Positions 7,198 through 15,853 of a DNA stretch of 20,748 nt are shown here, one piece after another (the stretch's first letter is position 1; each line of letters opens with the position of its first letter). The notes under the pieces are model-generated. The model worked only from the letters and a program-made list of their open reading frames with translations, was not told where the DNA came from and did not search any database. Source of the stretch: Stentor coeruleus. Taxonomy: Eukaryota > Ciliophora > Heterotrichea > Heterotrichida > Stentoridae. The translations under genes were made by a program, and so were the position numbers. Where the stretch lies: NCBI GenBank assembly GCA_001970955.1, contig MPUH01001221.1, positions 1 to 20,748 of the forward strand, read 5' to 3'.

Positions 7198-9786
7198 ATG
7201 TTAAGTTGCAGCATTTGCAAACAAAAACCAACAACTCAATGTAATACTTGCAACAATGAACTCTTTTGCAATTACTGTTCTTATAATCATTCTATAGAAA
7301 AAATAAATCAAAATATTTTTTGTTGCTTTGGAAATATACGCATTAAACTATCAAAAGGTAAAATGATAAGGTTAAGACAAAGTATTAAAGAAAATATTAA
7401 AAATATTAAAACACAGAAGATATTAATTTTGGATGAGGCTTCAAAAGTTATAAGTCAAGTTAAAAGTATGGTTAGACAAGCTTATGAGAAATTGGATAAA
7501 ATTATTGAAGAATATATGAGGTTTTATTATACAGACAATTTTGATGAAAATGATTTAGAAAAATCACAGATAGTATCTAATGAAAAAATATCTTTTGAAC
7601 ATCCTGTGTTTAATGATGTAGAAGGAAGTTTAACAAATAGCACTATTTCCAAAAGAAACTTCCAACATAAAATCAGCCTTGAAACCATTCAAAACAAGTA
7701 CGATTTGTATTTTTATGACTGCAACCTGGGTTATATCGATAATTTTATTATGTCTTTAGATAAGAACATCTTAGTAATAACATCTTACAACTCAGAAAAC
7801 GCAATAAGTGTTTGGAATTTATCTAAAGGGCAAATGGTAGCAAAGTTCATAGGTCATCAAGCTTATATAAGCTGTATGACAATGTCTAAAAATAATAATT
7901 TTATTATATCAGGATCAGGATCATATATATCAAAAGCAGATAGCACGGTTAGAGTGTGGAATTTAGCTAAAAAATGTCAAGAAATCGTTTTTACAGGGCA
8001 TTCTGATCGTGTTTCAAGTGTTTCAATAACAGACAATAATGTATTTATCATATCAGGGTCAAATGATAAAACAATAAGACTGTGGAATTTAATAACAAAA
8101 AACCAAGAACATATAATTTTATGTGAGAACAACGCTTATCCATTAACTATTACTAAAAATAACCATTTTATAGTGTCTAAAGCATTAAATGAACCATTGA
8201 TAATATTTAACCCTAAAGATAAACAAATAAAGGCCTTGATTCGAGCGCAAAAAATGTTAATAGAAAATATTTCAGTAACAAAATCTGGGCGATTTTTAGT
8301 TTCAGTAACTGATAATAAAATTATGGTAATAGTTTTACCTAAAAATCATAAAGGAATTTCAAAATCAACTTGTGATAATTTATTAGCGTCTAATTCAAGT
8401 GGTTATAAGAGAGTATTATGGAATTTACTTAAGAAAAAACATAAATTTGAAACAAAACAACATTTTTCTGGGATAAATAGTATTGTTTTGACGAGTGATA
8501 AAAAATTTGCTGTGACTGGATCGAGTGATAAAACTGTGAGGATTTGGGACTTAAATAAAAAAATCCAAGTAGGTTATTTTAATAATCATACAAGTATTGT
8601 TAAAAGTGTTGATATTACAAGTGATGATAAATATGCGGTTTCGGGGTCGATTGATAAAACAGTTAGAATATGGGATTTAACTGAGAAAAAACAGGTTGAG
8701 GTACTTTATGGACATGAAACCGCTGTAAACTTTGTGTCAATTACTAGTGACAATCAATATTTTTCATTATCAGAAACTGAATTAATACTTTGGGATTTAA
8801 AACTAAAAAGCATTTTAAAACAAATACCCATACACAAAATCCATACTGTTAGTAAAGATGATACTTACTGTGTAACAAGCAATGGCAAATGTTTATTAGT
8901 TTGGAATCTTCTGACAAAACAAAAAACATTAGAATTCAAAGGTCATACTGACATAATAAACTGTGCGGCGATATCAAATGACAACAGTTTTATAGCATCA
9001 GGTTCTTCAGATACCACAATAAGAATATTAGATTTACAAGAAAAACATCAAAAATCAAATATCAATCGTCACAAAAGGAGTATCACAGATATTATAATAA
9101 CAAATGATAATCATTCTATAGTGTCAAGATCAGAAGATAAGACAATAAGAATATGGAATCTTATCAGATCAAAAAGAGAAAAGCTACAAAAAGCGGTTTT
9201 TGAAGGGAACTTTTACTATAAAAACGAGTTTATTGTATTAGAAAATAATATATTTATAGTCTCAATATCATATGATGGATACAGTCTAAATGTTTATAAC
9301 ACACTTGAAAAAAGTCAGGAGATTGTTTTTGAAAGCGATATAAAAATCAAAACTATAAAAATTACAAAAAATAGTCATTTTATAATTCTTGTATCAGAAA
9401 CAGATATAAAAATTTGGAATTTTGTAGATAAGAAAATTGAAGTCGTATATGAAAATAAGTTTAGCATGATAAAAAATGCTTTTATAACGCCGCTTAAAAA
9501 ATTCCTTATCGTAGAGTTTTATAAAAATGTTCAAGTATTGGATTTAGAGGAAAAAAATGTTGAAGTTGTGATTGAAACATCAGATAATATATGCCTTACA
9601 GGATTTGAAGTTAGCCAACTTGAGAATAAAATTTACTTTAGCACAGGTTTTGGGATATCGGTTTACAATATTGATGAAAAAACTTTAAAACATGAAATAT
9701 TTTTTGATAAAAATTTTGAAGAACTTTATAACAGTGATCCTGTATATGAAGAAAAATTATTCCCTAAAATAAGAAATATTGATTAG
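7198..9786 (+). CDS. B-box-like zinc finger/WD40-repeat protein
   Basis: This 862-residue protein has a Cys/His cluster at its N-terminus (Cys4, Cys7, Cys15, Cys18, Cys24, Cys27, His31), spaced like a B-box-type zinc finger. A Lys/Gln-rich helical stretch follows (about 55-115), then WD40 repeats to near the C-terminus. Clear repeats end in RVWNL, RLWNL, RIWDL (twice), ILWDL, RILDL and RIWNL, with GH dipeptides at the start of several and ISGS/VSGS-type cores. The count suggests two beta-propellers, with the last third more diverged. WD40 propellers act as protein-interaction platforms; the partner and process are unknown. Start: the first ATG, just ahead of the Cys cluster. The stop is TAG. 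The frame is uninterrupted and all Trp codons are TGG. A decayed partial copy follows directly. Confidence 0.85.
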   Translation: MLSCSICKQKPTTQCNTCNNELFCNYCSYNHSIEKINQNIFCCFGNIRIKLSKGKMIRLRQSIKENIKNIKTQKILILDEASKVISQVKSMVRQAYEKLDKIIEEYMRFYYTDNFDENDLEKSQIVSNEKISFEHPVFNDVEGSLTNSTISKRNFQHKISLETIQNKYDLYFYDCNLGYIDNFIMSLDKNILVITSYNSENAISVWNLSKGQMVAKFIGHQAYISCMTMSKNNNFIISGSGSYISKADSTVRVWNLAKKCQEIVFTGHSDRVSSVSITDNNVFIISGSNDKTIRLWNLITKNQEHIILCENNAYPLTITKNNHFIVSKALNEPLIIFNPKDKQIKALIRAQKMLIENISVTKSGRFLVSVTDNKIMVIVLPKNHKGISKSTCDNLLASNSSGYKRVLWNLLKKKHKFETKQHFSGINSIVLTSDKKFAVTGSSDKTVRIWDLNKKIQVGYFNNHTSIVKSVDITSDDKYAVSGSIDKTVRIWDLTEKKQVEVLYGHETAVNFVSITSDNQYFSLSETELILWDLKLKSILKQIPIHKIHTVSKDDTYCVTSNGKCLLVWNLLTKQKTLEFKGHTDIINCAAISNDNSFIASGSSDTTIRILDLQEKHQKSNINRHKRSITDIIITNDNHSIVSRSEDKTIRIWNLIRSKREKLQKAVFEGNFYYKNEFIVLENNIFIVSISYDGYSLNVYNTLEKSQEIVFESDIKIKTIKITKNSHFIILVSETDIKIWNFVDKKIEVVYENKFSMIKNAFITPLKKFLIVEFYKNVQVLDLEEKNVEVVIETSDNICLTGFEVSQLENKIYFSTGFGISVYNIDEKTLKHEIFFDKNFEELYNSDPVYEEKLFPKIRNID

Positions 9787-9842
9787 AGTTATTGGATTAA
9801 AGTTGGTAATGTATGTTTTTTATATCGGATTTTTATATTAGT

Positions 9843-10341
9843 TGTAATATGGATCTTTTGTGTAGTAACTGTTCAAAAATCACTTTAGTTTAAAAATTAA
9901 ACAAAATATTTTCTGTAGCCTTGGGCGAATTAAAATTATAATCCAAAAGATAAATTTTTTAAAAGAAAATAAAGTATTAAAAAGCATATCAATGAAATTC
10001 AAATACAGAAAAGGCAATTTTGATTGAAGCTTTAAAAGTTAAATGCAAAATTACAAATTTGATTAACTTGATTTTTTATGAATTAAACCTTATGTTAGAA
10101 GAATAATATTAGGTTTTATTATATTAATAAGTTCCAAGATAATTTGTCCTTTACAGGATTCGAAATTAGTCAATTTGAAAATAAAATCTACCTTTGCATA
10201 GGTATTGGGATTTCAGTTTATAGAATTGATGAGAATGTTTTGGATAATAGATTTTTATTTGATAAAGACTTTGAAGAAATTTACAATGATGACCCTATTT
10301 ACGAAGATTATTTAATGCCTAAAATTATAAGTGCTAATTAA
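9843..10341 (+). pseudogene. Decayed, internally deleted tandem copy of the WD40 gene
   Basis: Two pieces of the upstream gene are recognisable. The 5' piece (9843 to about 10130) follows the N-terminal coding region of that gene from about 7250 to 7545 (LLCSNCS against LFCNYCS, then IFSVALGELKL and TEKAILIEALKV) but contains many stops and frameshifts. The 3' piece (about 10137-10341) remains open and matches the last 65 or so residues (TGFEISQFENKIY, GISVYRIDE, DFEEIYNDDPIYE). All WD40 repeats between them are missing, roughly 2 kb. The functional gene has CAGACAAT at 7532-7539 and CAGATAAT at 9581-9588 near the two breakpoints, so microhomology deletion is plausible. The open 3' part starts with TTG, not ATG, so it is unlikely to be a gene by itself. 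Confidence 0.85.
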
Positions 10342-11806
10342 TCATATAATATAGTTAAAAACTATTTAAATTTATCAGTTAGAAACTCAGAATGTTTATT
10401 TTTACAATAATTATATAATATAATGTATCTTAAAATCATTGAGAATATTTTCTAAGACTTCCTATGATTTAAACTAAACTGATATGATTTTCTGCATGTT
10501 TAATTATTAGTGATGGATGATTGTTAGAATTATAAACACCAAAGAGTTCATGATTTTTTTTAAATAATTTTTAAGTAATTAACTATAAGCTTCAAAAAAA
10601 ATTTCATCATAGCAGAAAATAATCGGATATTTGTAGAGTTATGAACTATATCTTAGTTTTCTATAAAACACATACATATTTCCAACAAGATATTTTATTT
10701 AACTAAAAAACAGGATTTTAAATTAAACCAACTTATCTTTGATTAAAATAAGTTAATATCAATAGTCCATGCAAGGTAGATAAAATAGAATACTTGTTCA
10801 TATATTTTTTGAAACTTTTCATTATGGTTATGATCCCAGTATTTATCATTATATATTACTGTGTTGCATCCATCACATTGATATTAATTGAAACTTTCAG
10901 CAATTTTTTTAGGTTCAGGTTAATTATTCACTATATTTTTGTCATTTTTGTCATAAATATTGAATGGATGACCTTTTGTATAAACCTAAATTCAATTAGC
11001 TTTTCTATATGTTTTGGGTAATATTCATTATCTAGGATATCATGACTTAAATTGCCCTCCTAGACCTTTTTTTCAAAACTTAATATCACATTTTATGTCT
11101 AGAGCTAAACTATTTTCTTTCCTGCTGATTTTTTTATAAAAGAGCATTTTTTATTTCTTCAATTTTCCATAGTTTGACCTTATTGCAAAACTTCAGGTTG
11201 TAATCTTTTTTAATAAAGATAACTGCCACAGTAGTAAAAATAAACTTTAATATCATGGTTTGTTCTGTGAAAATATTCACATGCTATTAAGCAAAATATT
11301 CACAAGGTAGGAAAACTAAAGCTAGTTAGGTAGGATTTTATAACTAAAGTGCATTTTATATTTTTTTAGGTAAATCTATACTTATAATATTTTTTTATAT
11401 TAATAATCATAACCCCTTCTATCGTATTAAAGTCTAGGGCATTAATGCCTTAAATTAGCTGAAAATTTGACCTCACACTAAAAAATTCCCTAAACTAATC
11501 TCACTAGTATAACACCCTCAATCAGCGCTAAATCTTCTTCCATAGCCTCATCCATAGCAAAACCCATTCCACTTATTTCCCAGTTTCTTTCTTAACATTC
11601 TCCATACTCTTCCTTCATAACATATCCTTACTCCCTTAACAACTCAATCCAAAATTGTATTCCTTTAAAAATCAGTTCAATCCATTTCCTTCACAAAAAC
11701 CATTGACTTCATCAACAAACTCAGCCCTAGTCATCCTTCATTATCATCTATTTCAGTATCTTATAAATTCAACTCCACAAAAGAAACTAAATTTTTCATA
11801 TAATAA
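10342..11806. other. Long spacer between WD40 pseudogene and coiled-coil gene
   Basis: No gene can be supported in these 1.46 kb; the open frame at 10794-11021 begins with TTG and codes for a hydrophobic Ile/Phe string. From 10342 to about 11450 the composition is AT-rich without clear skew and may be old gene debris. A segment at about 10600-10660 resembles the sequence before the WD40 start codon. AAAATATTCACA is repeated at 11270-11281 and 11293-11304. From about 11460 to 11800 the + strand is strongly C/A/T-rich and G-poor, as in the upstream regions of other plus-strand genes. One TAACACCC lies at 11510-11517. Confidence 0.45.
11799..11806 (+). promoter_or_regulatory. TATAATAA element abutting coiled-coil gene start
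   Basis: TATAATAA directly precedes the ATG at 11807, the same arrangement as at eL15 on the other strand. It supports this ATG as the true start. Whether it acts in transcription or translation cannot be told from sequence. Confidence 0.4.
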
Positions 11807-12661
11807 ATGGTAGATCCCAAAACACAAACTACAATAAAAACCCCAGCTCTTATACAAGAGTACATCGAACTTAAAAGGCTTAACACTGAAAACCCAGCTT
11901 TAATACAGAAAAACGAGTATCTAAGAAACGAAATCTCAGCTTTAGAAATAAAATACGCTGAACTTGAAGCGAAAATGGCCGCAAGGGAAAACGAACTGAA
12001 AAAATACACAGGGAAATTTCCTAACGATATTGACACACAAATAAAAATCCTGGAATTAGAAAATTCTAGACTACGGGAGAGTTTGAAACCCCAACAAAAC
12101 GAGCTTTACAAGAACGAGCATGGGCAAAACCTCCAGTTCAAAAGTATTTACGAGACTAGTTTCAAAGAAATCATGGAAAAATACTATTGTAAAAGCCCTG
12201 AAATGGTGAATGGGCCCAACAACCCTCTAGAAAACGAAAAGCAAAAACTGACTCTTCAATTAAAAAAACAAGAAATCCTCTTACAAGAAGCATTAAACGA
12301 TAAAAACTATATAAAAAATGATGTTTTACCTGTATTAGAACACACATTACACCTGTATGAAAAAAACAAATTCGACTTAGACGGGGAAATCGAAGGCCTT
12401 GAAGCTAAACTTCGTATCCCATCTCCGAAAAAACCTGAAAATATCATTTATGAAGAAGAAGAATTTGAGCTTCCAAACAACACAGGAAGAAACTCAGGGG
12501 AAAACTCCCCAGCGATATCCCCAAAGCAATCTTTACAATACTCTTTTATATCAGCTAATAAATTCTCAGCACGTCCAGCATCAGCTAAAATTTCTTTAGC
12601 ATCTCCAAGAAACAAGTTTATGAGCGTTAAAAGCAAAAAGACCACCAAACTTTCTAAATAA
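11807..12661 (+). CDS. Coiled-coil protein of unknown function
   Basis: I do not recognise a family for this 284-residue protein. Residues about 15-105 are rich in Glu, Lys and Leu with heptad-like spacing (ELKRLNTENPALIQKNEYLR, then LEIKYAELEAKMAARENELK), and a second helical stretch covers about 140-205, so two coiled coils are likely. An acidic patch (EEEEFEL, near 217-223) is followed by a Ser/Lys/Asn-rich basic tail with SP sites (ENSPAISPKQ, ASPRNKF) that could be phosphorylated and is probably disordered. There are no membrane segments or enzyme motifs. The start is set by TATAATAA directly before ATG. It lies 43 bp upstream of APC2 on the same strand; the close pairing may mean shared expression but does not show shared function. 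The stop is TAA. Confidence 0.75.
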   Translation: MVDPKTQTTIKTPALIQEYIELKRLNTENPALIQKNEYLRNEISALEIKYAELEAKMAARENELKKYTGKFPNDIDTQIKILELENSRLRESLKPQQNELYKNEHGQNLQFKSIYETSFKEIMEKYYCKSPEMVNGPNNPLENEKQKLTLQLKKQEILLQEALNDKNYIKNDVLPVLEHTLHLYEKNKFDLDGEIEGLEAKLRIPSPKKPENIIYEEEEFELPNNTGRNSGENSPAISPKQSLQYSFISANKFSARPASAKISLASPRNKFMSVKSKKTTKLSK

Positions 12662-12693
12662 TGTGATTTTTTAGACTTGAAAATGGGTTTTTT

Positions 12694-12701
12694 TATAATA
12701 A
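12694..12701 (+). promoter_or_regulatory. TATAATAA element 3 nt before APC2 start
   Basis: TATAATAA is followed by ATT and then the APC2 ATG. It lies inside the 43-bp gap after the coiled-coil gene, so if it is a promoter element APC2 could be transcribed independently. Confidence 0.4.
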
Positions 12702-12704
12702 ATT

Positions 12705-14384
12705 ATGGAAGTCTTGGCTCAGAAATACGCTGATTTTGAACTGAGCATTATTCGTAGTGTTGAGGTTTTAGATGTACAGGTTCCTGAATTTGTTAGAATG
12801 GTTAAGGATTTGAAAACACCTAATGAGTTCTGTATGGCTATTGATGGGTTTTTGGCCCGGGTTAGTGAAGCGATGAGTCCTGGTTTTGAAGGTAAAGCTC
12901 AAGAGATTATAACAATACACACTTTATTATATTCTGATGAGATAACTCCTGTTTTATACAATGCACTTTGTGAACCTATAACCCGAGCTCTGGTTATTCA
13001 AAAATCCTTGGCGCTAGGATGGGAGAATTTGATTGATGAATGTTTGGAAAAAGTACTTAAAGATAAAATATCAGATGAAATACAAGCGAAATGCTCGATT
13101 TTCACTTATTCTTTACATCTTATTAAAAACTGGTGTGAGGAAGTACGTAGTCAGATTGTTGCGTGGAATTATAAACCTGGGTATTTTGTTGAGTTTTTAG
13201 AAAAACAAGCTTCTTTGGCTCTTGGGGATTGTTTGATAAGTAAGATGTTTGATATAATATTAGATTTCCCAGATACAAAACCTGCACTTTCTGATTTGTC
13301 GGATTGTATTGCCAAGCATCCAGAGCTTAAAAGTACTCTTGAGACAAATACAAAAATTCAATTACAGAAAAAAATTGTTCATTGTAGTAAAGCTACTGAT
13401 GGGATATTATTGGTTTATATAAATTTGACTAAGGTTATGAAGATTTTATTCCCTACTATGGAAGTTTTAGAGTCGATTTCAGATCCGATAAAAAAAGAGT
13501 TAAGAAAAAGAAGTGATACTTTTAAGTGTATAATAAAAACAATAGCTGAAGATGGAGAATTATATGCTTTATTGGATATTAAACAGAAAAGTGTTAAGGA
13601 ACAGGATGAGTTTTCTAGTGATGAAGATGAACTTGGTGCTTTTGAATGGCAACCTATACCTAGAAGTGCATTAAGAAATGTAATCAGCGCTTTAAATAAA
13701 AGAAGTGATATTGTAAGTATGCTTATAAACATCTATGGTTCTCAAGAACAATTTATGGAAGAATATCGTATCCATTTATCTAAAAAACTCGTTAGTAACA
13801 CTGAATTTGAAGTAGTCACAGAAATCAAAGATCTTGAAATGCTTAAAAAACGTTTTGGTGAAGCAAATCTACACAAATGCGAAGTTATGATCCAAGATGT
13901 TTTAAGTTCTAAAAGAATAAATGGTTTTATTCATGAACATAAAAGTAAAGATAAATTCCTAAAACTTGGGTCTTTAGACTTTTTGATTATTTCCAGTTAT
14001 TTTTGGCCTATTGAAGAACAGGATTATAAATTTAAACTTCCTGAAAAAATTGCAGAAAGTTTTCAAGAGTATTCTGAGAAATATAGTGTTGTTAAAGCAT
14101 CAAGAAAACTAAAATTTCATGAACAGCTAGGCTCAGTAACTTTGACTTTAGAATTTGATAATGGAAGTAAAACATGGTCTGGGGTTAGTCCTTTGCATGC
14201 TGCGATAATATCATTATTTGATGATGAGATTGGAGAAAAATCTTCTGAAGAACTTAGTAATGCTTTGGGGATATCTCAGCATCAGTTGAGGAAGGAGATA
14301 TCGTTTTGGGAAACTAGAGGTGTGATTAGCAGAATTAAGCGAGGTGAAGAATTTTATTATACGGCTTCTAAAAATTTACCTTAA
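12705..14384 (+). CDS. APC2: Anaphase-promoting complex subunit 2 (cullin-like)
   Basis: APC2 is the cullin-type scaffold of the anaphase-promoting complex; with APC11 it forms the catalytic module that ubiquitinates cyclin B and securin. The 559 residues are intact. APC2-specific blocks are clear: an acidic linker SSDEDELGAFEWQPIP (about 304-319), NKRSDIVSMLINIYGS (331-346), EEYRIHLSKKLV, LEMLKKRFGEANLHKCEVM (378-395), SSKRINGFI, ISSYFWP (429-435), EYSEKYSVVKASRKLKFH (455-472), and a winged-helix segment VSPLHAAIISLF...LRKEISFWETRGVI (494-541). Human APC2 has 822 residues and carries a further C-terminal winged-helix (WHB) domain that contacts the E2 enzyme UBE2C; here the protein ends about 18 residues after the equivalent of the preceding winged helix. 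The stop TAA is followed at once by TAG. The N-terminal half is diverged and shorter. Confidence 0.93.
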   Translation: MEVLAQKYADFELSIIRSVEVLDVQVPEFVRMVKDLKTPNEFCMAIDGFLARVSEAMSPGFEGKAQEIITIHTLLYSDEITPVLYNALCEPITRALVIQKSLALGWENLIDECLEKVLKDKISDEIQAKCSIFTYSLHLIKNWCEEVRSQIVAWNYKPGYFVEFLEKQASLALGDCLISKMFDIILDFPDTKPALSDLSDCIAKHPELKSTLETNTKIQLQKKIVHCSKATDGILLVYINLTKVMKILFPTMEVLESISDPIKKELRKRSDTFKCIIKTIAEDGELYALLDIKQKSVKEQDEFSSDEDELGAFEWQPIPRSALRNVISALNKRSDIVSMLINIYGSQEQFMEEYRIHLSKKLVSNTEFEVVTEIKDLEMLKKRFGEANLHKCEVMIQDVLSSKRINGFIHEHKSKDKFLKLGSLDFLIISSYFWPIEEQDYKFKLPEKIAESFQEYSEKYSVVKASRKLKFHEQLGSVTLTLEFDNGSKTWSGVSPLHAAIISLFDDEIGEKSSEELSNALGISQHQLRKEISFWETRGVISRIKRGEEFYYTASKNLP

Positions 14385-14674
14385 TAGATTATCGTTTTGT
14401 ATGATAGATTTGTAGATTTAAATAGGTTTAGATTATTATGAGTTTTGTTAATTATGAGGTTAAGGTTTTATTCAAAATCCTCCAATATTCCCATCTAAAA
14501 ACCAAACATAAAATTTTATTCACATTATCCCAACACCTCCAATTTTTTAAAAAAATAAACCCAAAGCCCAAAGCCTCCAACTCAATCTTCCACATTCAAA
14601 AAAATCTAAACCCTCATAAAATCTCAAATTAAAATCCAAAACCCAATCCTTATTTAAAATCCATTCTAACTACC
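14385..14674. other. Spacer between convergent APC2 and PDK1-like genes
   Basis: These 290 bp hold no supported gene. The + strand is G/T-rich up to about 14462 and abruptly C/A-rich after it, so the strand bias flips near the midpoint between the two 3' ends. A 64-codon ATG frame at 14438-14632 crosses the flip and shows no coding character. Confidence 0.5.
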
Positions 14675-15853
14675 TTAAGATCCATACAATCTCCTAACCA
14701 AATCATTAATCGCTGTAACCCACGCTTCACACCCTCCAGAAACCGTCCTAAAGAAATACGGACGTTTAGGTATGCTTATAACAAAATCCGTTTTGTTTTT
14801 AATTTCCACTTTAAGTTGTGGCGATATCTCAATCGTCCCTCTAAGTTCCATTTTAACAGGTTCATAATAAGTAATACAAGGTTTTTCCGTTATTTCCAGC
14901 ATCCTTTTTTTATATAGCCAGCCGCATTTTTTTTTAACAATTTCTCTCATAATAACTTTAGATTCAATAGTCTGCTCAGTCATCATTTCATAAACATAAT
15001 CAGGTGGTTGAAGAGTAAAAATCCTATTAATATCCAATCCTTGAAAAAATATATGAGTTGTTAATTCTTCAATATCAGCAACTCCAATCCTCAATTGAGG
15101 GTCTGGTAATAACAAAGATTGTATAAGATCAACAGCAAAAGGTGGTAAAGATAATGGGAAATCAACATTTCCTGTACGAATCCTATCAAAAGTTGTATAT
15201 TGAGTCTGAGAGACAAAAGGTGGAGAACCTACAAGCATTTGATAAATAACACATCCTAAAGCCCAAAGATCAGCAGGAACACCTGCTTCTCCTTCATCAA
15301 GAAGTTCAGGGGAAATATAATCAGCTGAAAGTAATGAGCTAACTTTTCTCTTAGCTTGTTGATTGATTTTTGTATTACGGAAATCTGTGATTTTTAAATG
15401 GAGAGATTTTGATACAAGGATATTTCTTGGTTTAAGATTACCATGTACTATTCCTAATGAACTGAAATATGTTAAAACACTTACAAGTTCACCTGAATAA
15501 AAACGCACAAGTTCAAATGGAAATGCTGAAAACCTTGAGAGAAATTTTTCAAAGTCTCCATATGCGCAGTATTCAAGGATTAGATAAATGTATTGAGTGT
15601 CGGTAAATGATCCGATTAGTTTAAGGATACCAGGGTGATTACATTTTTCGAGCATTAGTTTTTCGGTGAGAAGCTGCTCGTATTTTTCTAATGAGTCAAT
15701 GTTTGAACGTTCGAAGATTTTTAGTGCGTACTCGGTTGTGTCTTTGATATAACGCACTTTTTCTACGCGGCTCACGCTGTTACGGCCTAAGGATCCTAGG
15801 AACTCAAAGTCTTTACGTGAATAAACTTCGTTGTCGAATTTGCTGAAGTCCAT
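14675..15853 (-). CDS. PDK1: PDK1-family kinase-PH protein, predicted pseudokinase
   Basis: This 392-residue protein has the layout of 3-phosphoinositide-dependent kinase 1 (PDK1), which phosphorylates the activation loop of AGC kinases such as Akt. A kinase domain (about 16-275) is followed by a short linker and a PH domain (about 309-390). PDK1-like blocks include ADYISPELLDE, PADLWALGCVIYQMLVGSPP and, in the PH domain, GWLYKKRMLEIT and KPCITYYEPV. The ATP-binding Lys45 (YALK) is present. The catalytic HRD is changed to HGN (137-139), so the catalytic Asp is replaced by Asn; DFG is DFR (157-159); and the glycine loop is degenerate (GSLGRNSVS, 20-28). It is therefore probably catalytically weak or dead and may act as a scaffold or regulator (inferred). 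The frame is intact, so it is not a pseudogene. The stop is TAA. It is convergent with APC2 and divergent from the kelch gene. Confidence 0.85.
   Translation of the reverse strand: MDFSKFDNEVYSRKDFEFLGSLGRNSVSRVEKVRYIKDTTEYALKIFERSNIDSLEKYEQLLTEKLMLEKCNHPGILKLIGSFTDTQYIYLILEYCAYGDFEKFLSRFSAFPFELVRFYSGELVSVLTYFSSLGIVHGNLKPRNILVSKSLHLKITDFRNTKINQQAKRKVSSLLSADYISPELLDEGEAGVPADLWALGCVIYQMLVGSPPFVSQTQYTTFDRIRTGNVDFPLSLPPFAVDLIQSLLLPDPQLRIGVADIEELTTHIFFQGLDINRIFTLQPPDYVYEMMTEQTIESKVIMREIVKKKCGWLYKKRMLEITEKPCITYYEPVKMELRGTIEISPQLKVEIKNKTDFVISIPKRPYFFRTVSGGCEAWVTAINDLVRRLYGS

Noticed and set aside
9843..10341. The open 3' piece as a functional short gene
   Set aside because: It starts with TTG inside a region that otherwise matches the WD40 gene with many stops, and it encodes only the terminal tail of that protein.
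10794..11021. Hydrophobic open frame that could be a small membrane protein
   Set aside because: It begins with TTG, lies in skew-free AT-rich DNA, and T-rich sequence gives Ile/Phe/Leu strings by default.
11807..14384. Coiled-coil gene and APC2 as one gene joined by an intron
   Set aside because: The first ORF ends in TAA, no GT...AG of 15-16 nt bridges the gap, and APC2 has its own ATG with TATAATAA 3 nt upstream.
14438..14632. 64-codon ATG frame after APC2, considered as a missing APC2 C-terminus
   Set aside because: It crosses the composition flip, shows no WHB-like pattern, and no 15-16 nt intron joins it to APC2.
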